Positions 26,046-33,075 of a DNA stretch of 64,000 bases are shown here, piece by piece. This DNA comes from Prevotella sp. UBA2711. Its GTDB lineage: Bacteria > Bacteroidota > Bacteroidia > Bacteroidales > Bacteroidaceae. The DNA is taken from the NCBI GenBank assembly GCA_002354095.1, contig DEKX01000037.1, positions 66,193 through 130,192 on the forward strand. The letters run 5' to 3'. Position numbers and translations under genes: made by a program. The notes beneath the pieces were generated by a model. That model did not search any database. It was not told the DNA's origin and saw nothing but the letters and a program-made list of their open reading frames with translations. Within the stretch, counting starts at the first letter, position 1; every line of letters begins with the position of its first letter.

Positions 26046-28158
26046 TGTTTCTTTGATTTAAGTTACGTTTATATTTGTTAGTCAATTTCTTACCTTTATT
26101 GAATCGTAGGGTCAGCGAGGCATAGACGGTAGTGCCTGGCGTGGTGGTGCCGAGATGGAGCCCGTGAGGGGTCTTATCAATATAGTTGAAGATGTTGTCG
26201 ATACCCGCCTCCAGTCGCAGATTCTTACCAAACTGGTGGGTGGTGGACAGTCGCCAAATCTGATAGCCCTTGCCATCTCCGTCTATCTGGTAATAGCGCT
26301 TGGTGGACATGCGTCCATAAATGCCAAGTCCCAATTGGTAGTGTTTCGAGAAATCGCGGTTCCATGTGGCATACCAGTTGGCTTTGTGGTGAGCCATACC
26401 GTCTATCGTCACTTCACGCATCACCTCTTTATCCGTATCATACTGGTGGGCTTTGGTGTCCAGATAGCTATACGAGCCTCCAAAAGTAAAGTGCTTGGTC
26501 TGGTAGCGCGCCGTGAAGTCGATGCCATAGGTCTTGGCATCCTCCATGTTCTGATATTGGCGCACGCGCTTGGGGTCATACTGCACGATGAGGTCGCCCG
26601 GTGCCTCACTCGTAGGAATCGTCACCAGTGCTATCATATTGTCCACCTTATTATAATAACCAGAGAGCGTCAGCGTCAGGTTCCCTATGGTATATTCAGC
26701 ACTCAGTCCGAAATAATTGGAGGTTTGTGCCTTCAGGTCGGTATTGCCTAAATAGAGATACACCCCACTCATATTACGGATATACTGATAATGCAGTTCC
26801 TTGGGCGTGGGTGTCTTATAGCCCTGGCTCCAGGTGGCACGCAGTCGCCAGTCGTGCAGTTTCAGCATGGCTGAGAGTTTAGGCGTCAGACGGGTGCCGA
26901 AGCCCTCATTGCGTGTTAATCGCAGACCGCCAGTAATGTGTGCAGCGATTCTGTCGCTGCACAGCCAACGCCACTCGTCCTGCACATAGAGAGCCTGCGT
27001 ATTATCCGTTGCCTTGCCGCCCTTCACGCGCATAGGAGCTTCAAGCCAGTCGTAACGATAGTCGAAGCCTGCCGACAGGGTCTGCTCGTAGGGCAGCGCA
27101 AAGACGCCCTTCAGCGAGATGTGCGTCAATTGCTGATCGCTCTGCAACTCCTTATCACCAGGGAAATAAGGATAATAGTTCGTAAAGTGCCCGTTGACAT
27201 AACCATCGGTCAGTGTCGTATCCGTATAAACGTATTTATAGGCATGTCTCTTCCAATCGGCATCCAGCGTAATGACATCCGTTGCATTGAGTTTCCACTT
27301 ACCCCCAACAGAGGCAGAGGCATTATTGTATTGCAGGTCGTAGGTCCTGACATCCACCCCGGGGTGATGTCCGCAAGGGCGATAGATGCGCTTCCAGTAG
27401 ATACTGCCGTCGGCATAGAGTTCTATCTTCGGTGTAAGCTGATAGGTCAGATGCTCCGCCACCTGCCAGTTCGTATGCCGGTTGGTCGTTTTATTACGTG
27501 AATCAGTGATGTGGTATTCCGTCTGCGAAATAGCCTCTTCGCTGGTGTTCTGCCAACCGTCAGAATGCTGCAGTTGAAAGTTTGTATATGACGACCACTT
27601 GCCATAGTTCAAGGCAATACCGTTATGCTGACGAATGTCACCATACGAACCGAATCGCGAAGTATTCTCCAGCATCACGCCCTGTTCGCGGTGCTTCTTG
27701 GTGATGATGTTAATCACACCTGCAATAGCATCCGAGCCATAGAGCGCCGACGAAGCACCCTTCACGATTTCTATCTTCTCAATGTTGTGAGGGTCGATGA
27801 GCGAGAGGTCGTTTTCGCCACCATTGTCACCATGCAGTCTTCTGCCGTCTATCAGGATGAGCACATACGAGTTGCCCAGACCGTTCATCTGCAAATGCGA
27901 ACCCATATCGTTCTCGTTGAAGGCAAACGAAGCCGTCAGACCTCCGAGAATATCCTCGATACTCTTGCCTGCATACTGTCGTAACTGCCTGCCGCTAATG
28001 ACCTCCGTCTGCACGGGGGCATCCTTCAGCAGGTGCTGGGTGCCTGTACCTGTCACCACCACCTCCTGCAAACTGTCAGCACGCAACACATCTTTCTGTG
28101 CAGATACGCCAATAGCCAACAGCCAACAGCCAATAGCTAACACTATTTTCTTCATCAT
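26032..28158 (-). CDS. BtuB-like TonB-dependent cobalamin receptor
   Basis: 708 residues from the ATG at 28158; one further ATG exists at 28179. Signal peptide to VSAQ, TonB box region LQEVVVTGTG, plug with LQMNGLGNSYVLILIDGRRL and IEIVKGASSALYGSDAIAGVINII, then a long barrel ending in an aromatic strand (YASLTLRFNKG) plus a charged tail. First gene after a canonical cobalamin riboswitch, followed by the CbiK lipoprotein and a second receptor. Corrinoid import is the most likely role. Its signal-peptide hydrophobic core is encoded by 7-bp repeats. Confidence 0.92.
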   Translation of the reverse strand: MMKKIVLAIGCWLLAIGVSAQKDVLRADSLQEVVVTGTGTQHLLKDAPVQTEVISGRQLRQYAGKSIEDILGGLTASFAFNENDMGSHLQMNGLGNSYVLILIDGRRLHGDNGGENDLSLIDPHNIEKIEIVKGASSALYGSDAIAGVINIITKKHREQGVMLENTSRFGSYGDIRQHNGIALNYGKWSSYTNFQLQHSDGWQNTSEEAISQTEYHITDSRNKTTNRHTNWQVAEHLTYQLTPKIELYADGSIYWKRIYRPCGHHPGVDVRTYDLQYNNASASVGGKWKLNATDVITLDADWKRHAYKYVYTDTTLTDGYVNGHFTNYYPYFPGDKELQSDQQLTHISLKGVFALPYEQTLSAGFDYRYDWLEAPMRVKGGKATDNTQALYVQDEWRWLCSDRIAAHITGGLRLTRNEGFGTRLTPKLSAMLKLHDWRLRATWSQGYKTPTPKELHYQYIRNMSGVYLYLGNTDLKAQTSNYFGLSAEYTIGNLTLTLSGYYNKVDNMIALVTIPTSEAPGDLIVQYDPKRVRQYQNMEDAKTYGIDFTARYQTKHFTFGGSYSYLDTKAHQYDTDKEVMREVTIDGMAHHKANWYATWNRDFSKHYQLGLGIYGRMSTKRYYQIDGDGKGYQIWRLSTTHQFGKNLRLEAGIDNIFNYIDKTPHGLHLGTTTPGTTVYASLTLRFNKGKKLTNKYKRNLNQRNNEEN
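28112..28139. repeat. four 7-bp tandem units in the btuB-like signal peptide
   Basis: ATAGCCA, ACAGCCA, ACAGCCA, ATAGCTA (plus strand). On the coding strand they give the repetitive Leu-Ala-Ile-Gly core of the signal peptide. Confidence 0.7.
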
Positions 28159-28185
28159 TCCTAATTTTCCGCAACGCATATCCCT

Positions 28186-28210
28186 GTACGCGCGTACCTA
28201 TAATATTATA
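28186..28210. repeat. two adjacent 12-bp palindromes
   Basis: GTACGCGCGTAC at 28186-28197 and TATAATATTATA at 28199-28210 are both perfect palindromes. They lie between the cobalamin aptamer and the btuB-like start codon, where the expression platform would be. Confidence 0.7.
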
Positions 28211-28212
28211 TT

Positions 28213-28385
28213 GGCAGGTCTTCTGACTTTCCTCAGCCTGTTCTACCTTCCCGACTATACCGTCAGTGGCGTTATACGAACAAGCCTCTTAAACGAGGAT
28301 TACAGCAGCAGGTACTGTTCAGGACTTTCACCTGATTCCCTTACATCAGGCACCATTCGAGTGCCAGATTGCCTAACAGCGAACA
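28213..28385 (-). promoter_or_regulatory. cobalamin riboswitch
   Basis: The minus strand has, in order, GGTGCC, AAGGGAATCAGGTG, AAGTCCTGAACAGTACC, GCTGCTGTAATC and, at the 3' end, AAAGTCAGAAGACCTGCC, which is the conserved B12 box. It lies between a TAnnTTTG promoter and the btuB-like gene, so the receptor-chelatase-receptor operon should be repressed by adenosyl- or other cobalamins. The limits of the aptamer are approximate. It accounts for the otherwise gene-free 28159-28536. Confidence 0.95.
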
Positions 28386-28454
28386 TCGTCACGACTCAGC
28401 CAAACGTGCCAGCACGATGGCATTCGCAGCTCCGATATTTGCCATTTTCGAGTG

Positions 28455-28462
28455 CAAAGTTA
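28455..28462 (-). promoter_or_regulatory. -7 promoter box of the B12-uptake operon
   Basis: TAACTTTG on the minus strand, about 70 bases upstream of the conserved aptamer core. Confidence 0.65.
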
Positions 28463-28536
28463 CGAAAATATGAGCGAAAAGCCAAAGGAAAGCAAACTTT
28501 TCTTTGGCTTTATTGAGAAAAAAGTATAAGTCACAT

Positions 28537-30666
28537 TTAAATGATTCTAACACACATCATCGTTAGATCGTCGTTAGGCTCGGCACCCTTGCGATGTGCT
28601 TCTACTGCAGCACGGACTGTATCGATGGTCTGGCAGGCCGAGTCATGCTGGGTATTACGTATAATGTCTATCAGTCGGTCATCACCAAACTGTTCTTGCT
28701 GCGGGTCTTCAGCCTCATTGAGTCCGTCAGTATAGATAAACAACTGTTGGTTCTTGATGCTGTCAATTTCTTCGCCCTCATAATCAAGACCAGGGAATAG
28801 ACCGATGGGAGCATTGGCCTCCATTTCCAGGAACTCGCAGTTGTGGTCGCCGTTTCCAATGACAGGAGGGTTATGCCCTGCATTGCAGAAGTAAAGATGA
28901 CCTGTCCGGAGGTCGGCAAGTCCAATCCAGAACGTCACAAACATACCGTTCTCATTGTCGTTTCCACTGAGTGCATCGTTCATACGCGTACAGATTTCTG
29001 CAGGCATCATGCCCTGCTTGGCCATAGTCAGGAACAGGCGAGTGGCTTGAGCCATAAACAACGAGGCAGGTACCCCCTTACCACTGACGTCGCCGATAGC
29101 GAAATAGAGTTGGTTGTCCATTAACAGATAGCCGTAGAGGTCACCGCCTACCTCTTTCGCCGGGGTCATTGAGGCAAACATGTCCAGCCTGTCGTGCTCA
29201 GGGAAGATGCTGGGAACCATTGACATCTGAATGTCACGGGCCACACGTAGCTCAGACTCTATGCGTTCCTGCAGGGCTTGCATCTTGGTGATGCGGCGTT
29301 GGTAGATGGTGTAGATAGCAAACGACAGCACCACCAGGGCGAGCACCACCATCGTGGCTATCCACCACAGACGGGTCAACGATGCTTCTTTCTGGGCTAT
29401 CAGTGCCTCCTTGCCCTGCGTGTCGTAGATGGTGGCCAGCTCTAAAGCATCGCTATTGCGCCAGCGAACAATAGCACTGTCTAAAACGCCGCTGATGCTG
29501 TCTGCCATCAACAGGGCTTTCGGGCTGTTGGCGAGGCCCCGCCAAGCTCTATATTGAGGAACGAGTATTTGATTGATATCTTCGAGTGAAAGCTGAGACG
29601 GATCGAAGGCTGTTGAGTCGAGTTTGTGGAACATGCCAATGACCTCCTGCCAGTGGCCGGTTTCAAGCAGAAACTGACCGCACTCCCTTATATCCTTTGC
29701 CTTTAGTGAAACCACATCGTCAAGACACGGCAGGAAAACCTGATATGCCTCATCCGCCCTGCCCTGATGGTGGAGCAGGCGCGCCTCGGCTAGTGCCATT
29801 GCAAAAGTATGCCGACGATACATGGAATTGCTGATATCGACATGCTCCTGCAGCTGGCGGTAGTTATCCCGGGCTATGGGAAACCACTTGCCGGCCTTGT
29901 CGTATTGCTGCTGGTCGATGTAGGAAAGGGTAGCTTCCTCTGCGGTATTCACCTTCACCTCCATGAATGTCGTGTCGCTGTCGAGACTCTCTCCGTCAAT
30001 AAACAGCAGCGATTGATTACGTTCGTATGAGTCTATCGCTTCACGGTAATGCTGGTCACCCTCGTCGTAACGTCCCAGCTCTACCAAACAGTTGCCCATC
30101 GTGGTATAGAGACTGGAAGTGGAGCTCGGCAGCAGCATGAGGGTGCTCGACTCATGGGCCTTGATGACTTCCATGGCGGGCATCAGCACCTCCAGTGCCT
30201 CAGCGTAGTCGTGTCTTTCTGTCAGCAGCCGCGACAAGAACATGACACTGTGAGCGTAGGTTGTCAGTTCTGGTTCATCACCCGAGAACGCCTCAATGGA
30301 CTTTCTCAACTGAAACTCCGCCGCCTTATATTGTTTTTGCATTTTATAGGCTGCGGCATGAAAAAAGTGAAGGTCTGTCTTGAACACCTTCGTACGTCCT
30401 TCAAGGCTGTCGCACACCACGTGGACAGAGTCATAGTTCTTGCGGTTAAACTGAGTGGTTATCAGATTCAAGTCATACTCTTGTTCGTCGTAGATATCAA
30501 CCTTCAGGACGTGCTTAAGAACTGGGAGAAATTTTTCATCAAACAGCTCGGGTGCTATCCAGTTGGCAATCTCCAGTAACAAGAACAGTCCCACAATCAG
30601 CGTCACGGGAAATCCTATTCCCCATAGCAGCAGGCGCTTTATCCATTTCTTGATGCTTTTACTCAT
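28537..30666 (-). CDS. membrane TPR protein with SpoIIE/RsbU-type phosphatase domain
   Basis: 709 residues. A first membrane helix lies at about 12-35 (LLLWGIGFPVTLIVGLF). The extracytoplasmic part, to about residue 420, consists of TPR-like helical pairs. A second helix (WWIATMVVLALVVLSFAIY) leads to a short coiled coil and the PP2C-like SpoIIE domain: ARDIQMSMVPSIFPEH, MTPAKEVGGDLYGY with metal-binding Asp, FAIGDVSGKGVPASLFM and the YTDGLNEAE Asp. RsbU-type phosphatases dephosphorylate anti-sigma antagonists; none is encoded nearby. It has its own promoter and is probably monocistronic. Confidence 0.92.
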   Translation of the reverse strand: MSKSIKKWIKRLLLWGIGFPVTLIVGLFLLLEIANWIAPELFDEKFLPVLKHVLKVDIYDEQEYDLNLITTQFNRKNYDSVHVVCDSLEGRTKVFKTDLHFFHAAAYKMQKQYKAAEFQLRKSIEAFSGDEPELTTYAHSVMFLSRLLTERHDYAEALEVLMPAMEVIKAHESSTLMLLPSSTSSLYTTMGNCLVELGRYDEGDQHYREAIDSYERNQSLLFIDGESLDSDTTFMEVKVNTAEEATLSYIDQQQYDKAGKWFPIARDNYRQLQEHVDISNSMYRRHTFAMALAEARLLHHQGRADEAYQVFLPCLDDVVSLKAKDIRECGQFLLETGHWQEVIGMFHKLDSTAFDPSQLSLEDINQILVPQYRAWRGLANSPKALLMADSISGVLDSAIVRWRNSDALELATIYDTQGKEALIAQKEASLTRLWWIATMVVLALVVLSFAIYTIYQRRITKMQALQERIESELRVARDIQMSMVPSIFPEHDRLDMFASMTPAKEVGGDLYGYLLMDNQLYFAIGDVSGKGVPASLFMAQATRLFLTMAKQGMMPAEICTRMNDALSGNDNENGMFVTFWIGLADLRTGHLYFCNAGHNPPVIGNGDHNCEFLEMEANAPIGLFPGLDYEGEEIDSIKNQQLFIYTDGLNEAEDPQQEQFGDDRLIDIIRNTQHDSACQTIDTVRAAVEAHRKGAEPNDDLTMMCVRII

Positions 30667-30740
30667 TTCTTATGTCGTATATGTATGGTTAAGAAAATGG
30701 CTCATACCTGTATATTTGCCGAATTTTACTTTTTCGGATA

Positions 30741-30748
30741 CAAAAATA
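30741..30748 (-). promoter_or_regulatory. -7 promoter box
   Basis: TATTTTTG on the minus strand, about 75 bp upstream of the phosphatase start. Confidence 0.5.
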
Positions 30749-30951
30749 GCGTTTTTTTTTAAACTTTGGATTGGCTGGGCAAATAATCTGATGACAGGAC
30801 GCCTATATTTAACGTTTATTTGGAAAAGTTTAAAAGTTGGCTTACCCTAGAAAAGGTTGGCTCATAGAAAGTCAACATTTCTACTATGTATATGAGACGA
30901 GTAGTTCGCTCTAAAAAAGGGCTATTGCCCTCACAAGGATTTTTCATTTTT

Positions 30952-31038
30952 AATATCACAATATCACCAAATTGGGATTGAAGACCGATGGACAAAGGGA
31001 TTGAGCTTGGTGATATTAGTGGTGATATTGGTGATATT
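30952..31038. repeat. inverted cluster of AATATCACC units
   Basis: Two units on one strand (30952-30968) face three units of the complement GGTGATATT (31009-31017, 31021-31029, 31030-31038). The first pair can form a stem of about 17 bp, with one bulge, with the last two. This is the main structure in the 429-bp gene-free stretch 30667-31095, which otherwise holds the phosphatase promoter and one copy of the 41-bp repeat. Confidence 0.65.
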
Positions 31039-31046
31039 ATCCGCCC

Positions 31047-31087
31047 GTATTTAACAAATTTATGCCAAATTGCGATAAATATTTTGG
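31047..31087. repeat. 41-bp direct repeat, copy A
   Basis: Identical to copy B at 32966-33006 at 37 of 41 positions, same orientation. The shared core includes GTATTTAACAAA and CCAAATTGCGATAAATAT. It sits 9 bases beyond the stop of the outer-membrane barrel gene. Confidence 0.8.
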
Positions 31088-31095
31088 TGAATCTA

Positions 31096-32856
31096 TCAGA
31101 ACCTCCAGGCTACGCCCGCCAGCAGTGCCGAGAGCTTCGAGTAGAACATGTCGTGCCATTGCAGGTGGAAGTCCCAGTGGTCAAATATCTGCTTGTTTGC
31201 CTGCAGCGAGCCGTAGAACGCCGTATTGTCCATCATGGCACGGCGGGGCGCATTGGCAGAGAACCATACCAGACGGGCCGAGGCCTGCCAACCACCGGAC
31301 AGACTCACCACAGGCACCAGGCGTACATCAGCAAAGGTGGTGCTGGGTGTGCCGTTCATGGAGAGACGGCAGACATCGAAACCGCCCGTCAGCGCCAGGA
31401 TGCCGAAACGCGTGTAGACGACACCACCGATGGTCCAATAGTCGTCAGACTTGTCGGTATGGTAGATGCTGCCCGTCAGCGAGGCATTGAAGCGGCGCGT
31501 ACCATAATTGTAAGCCAGTTTGTATTGGTCAATCTTGGTTTCCTCGAGCAGTGGATTACCAGCAGTGAGTTTGCCTGCCGCATTGGGCCAGGCAGCAGGA
31601 AACAGCCCCAAAGCTGATGGGTGGCGGAACTTACGGTAGTAAGCCGCCTGCAACTGATGACCGCCAGGCAGACGGCATATAGCACTGGCCTGGAAGTGGT
31701 AGCGCGTGTCGTTCTTGGACCAGTCGTTGCCATAGTCTTTCTGCTGGTAGTGATAGAACATGACGCGAGAGCCGGCGGTAAGTCGCAGCGGTCCCACAAG
31801 GTAGTTCAGTTGCAGATAGATGTCGTTGTTGATGACATGGAGGGTGCTCTCTTCGTCGAAGGCACTGCCATCCTCCAGGGGACTTTGGCTGATGCCATAG
31901 CGCTGGAGGTCGAAATCGCCCTCGTAGCCCAGCATCATCGACAATCCTTTGACGGGCAGCGGGGTGTTGAGTTCGAGCATAACCATCGGTATGTTGGAGC
32001 GTTGCTTCAGGCGGCGACAGGCCTGATCGGAGACATTCATCACGTCGCTGGGCGAAGTTTTGTGTTGCCATGAGAGCAAGGTGAGCAGTTCGGTACCTGC
32101 ATCGTTGAACGTATGGAACCAGCGGAAGCGGGCCATGAAAGACTCGTTGCGATTGTGCTGCGAGGTGCCGTCAGTGCCTGCGTCACTCACCGCCGATGAC
32201 TGCGTGACATAACTCAGCAGGCGGTCGCGTGATGACAGGCGGCTGGTCATTTGCAGGTGAAGGTGCTCGGCATTGTTCACCGTACCGCGCAGGTCGCTGT
32301 GCGTATAGTCCACCGTACCCCAGAGGTCGGTATGCTGATTGCCATAGTGCAACTGGGCTGACGGTGCCAGCAGGTGGTCGGTGCCACCCTGCATCGAGAC
32401 CTGTCCGTGAGCGCCCTTCTCAGCCTTCAGCAGGTTTATGTCTATGACGCGCCCGTCACCATTACGCCCTTTGGCCACGCCCGCATTGTCGCATATCTGG
32501 ACCTTGCTGACAAGGCGTGCCTTAATCTGGGTGAGTTGCAGGCGCAGGTCGCCGCTGACAGCCACGTTGTCTATGCGCAACTGCCAGCCGTCGAAAGGGC
32601 TCGCACCTTGCAACAGGTCGTCGAAACCTGCCGCCATCAGGTCTGGATACATATCGAGGATATCCATCAGCGTCTCCTCGCCACTCAGTTCCATGCGTTG
32701 CGGATATATTAAGGTACGGTCGCCCCGCATTTCCACCACAGGTTGCTCGGTGTCAGGGGCTGCCGCGCATGCCACGCCTGCCGTCATCAGGGATATCCAT
32801 AGGATTGTTGCTCTCGCAATCTGGCTCATCAGCGTCACATCGGGCAATTTTGTCAT
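31096..32856 (-). CDS. outer-membrane beta-barrel protein, divergent TonB-receptor type
   Basis: 586 residues from the ATG at 32856, fixed by the TATCTTTG box 26 bp upstream; longer in-frame starts precede the promoter. Signal peptide with cleavage near ACAAA. A short plug-like region (LRIDNVAVSGDLRLQL, VSKVQICDNAGVAKGRNGDGRVIDINL) is followed by barrel strands rich in alternating aromatics and an ending WRF. No N-terminal regulatory domain. It sits divergent from cbiA and between two 41-bp direct repeats, so corrinoid or cobalt transport is possible, but only by location. Confidence 0.82.
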   Translation of the reverse strand: MTKLPDVTLMSQIARATILWISLMTAGVACAAAPDTEQPVVEMRGDRTLIYPQRMELSGEETLMDILDMYPDLMAAGFDDLLQGASPFDGWQLRIDNVAVSGDLRLQLTQIKARLVSKVQICDNAGVAKGRNGDGRVIDINLLKAEKGAHGQVSMQGGTDHLLAPSAQLHYGNQHTDLWGTVDYTHSDLRGTVNNAEHLHLQMTSRLSSRDRLLSYVTQSSAVSDAGTDGTSQHNRNESFMARFRWFHTFNDAGTELLTLLSWQHKTSPSDVMNVSDQACRRLKQRSNIPMVMLELNTPLPVKGLSMMLGYEGDFDLQRYGISQSPLEDGSAFDEESTLHVINNDIYLQLNYLVGPLRLTAGSRVMFYHYQQKDYGNDWSKNDTRYHFQASAICRLPGGHQLQAAYYRKFRHPSALGLFPAAWPNAAGKLTAGNPLLEETKIDQYKLAYNYGTRRFNASLTGSIYHTDKSDDYWTIGGVVYTRFGILALTGGFDVCRLSMNGTPSTTFADVRLVPVVSLSGGWQASARLVWFSANAPRRAMMDNTAFYGSLQANKQIFDHWDFHLQWHDMFYSKLSALLAGVAWRF

Positions 32857-32881
32857 GGCAAAATAGTTTAGAAGTATTTGG

Positions 32882-32889
32882 CAAAGATA
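32882..32889 (-). promoter_or_regulatory. -7 promoter box
   Basis: TATCTTTG on the minus strand, serving the outer-membrane barrel gene. Confidence 0.7.
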
Positions 32890-32965
32890 AGAATTATTTT
32901 TCAAATTTGCAAGTTTACTAAAGAATGAATTCATTATTGTATGTGCATCAGGGAGTGAACTGCTT

Positions 32966-33006
32966 GTATTTAACAAACTTTTTCCAAATTGCGATAAATA
33001 TATTGG
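32966..33006. repeat. 41-bp direct repeat, copy B
   Basis: Second copy of the repeat at 31047-31087. It lies between the divergent promoters of the barrel gene and cbiA, ending 19 bp before the cbiA -7 box, so it would also cover the cbiA -33 region. Confidence 0.8.
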
Positions 33007-33024
33007 GAATTCAGAATAATTGAT

Positions 33025-33032
33025 TATCTTTG
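33025..33032 (+). promoter_or_regulatory. -7 promoter box of the cbiA operon
   Basis: TATCTTTG; the in-frame TTG at 33030 inside it is therefore not the cbiA start. Confidence 0.72.
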
Positions 33033-33045
33033 CAAACGAAACAAA

Positions 33046-33075
33046 TATGGGCAAACGAAATAAGGAGGATGAATA
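33046..33075 (+). other. possible nine-codon leader ORF overlapping the cbiA start
   Basis: ATG to TAA encodes MGKRNKEDE. It starts about 8 bases after the expected transcript start and ends four bases beyond the A of the cbiA ATG, in another frame. Its translation would pass through the cbiA start region. Its expression is not demonstrated. Confidence 0.35.

Noticed and set aside
30563..30850. 95-residue plus-strand frame with a hydrophobic stretch
   Set aside because: Its first half is antisense to the phosphatase membrane helix and the rest is the phosphatase promoter region.
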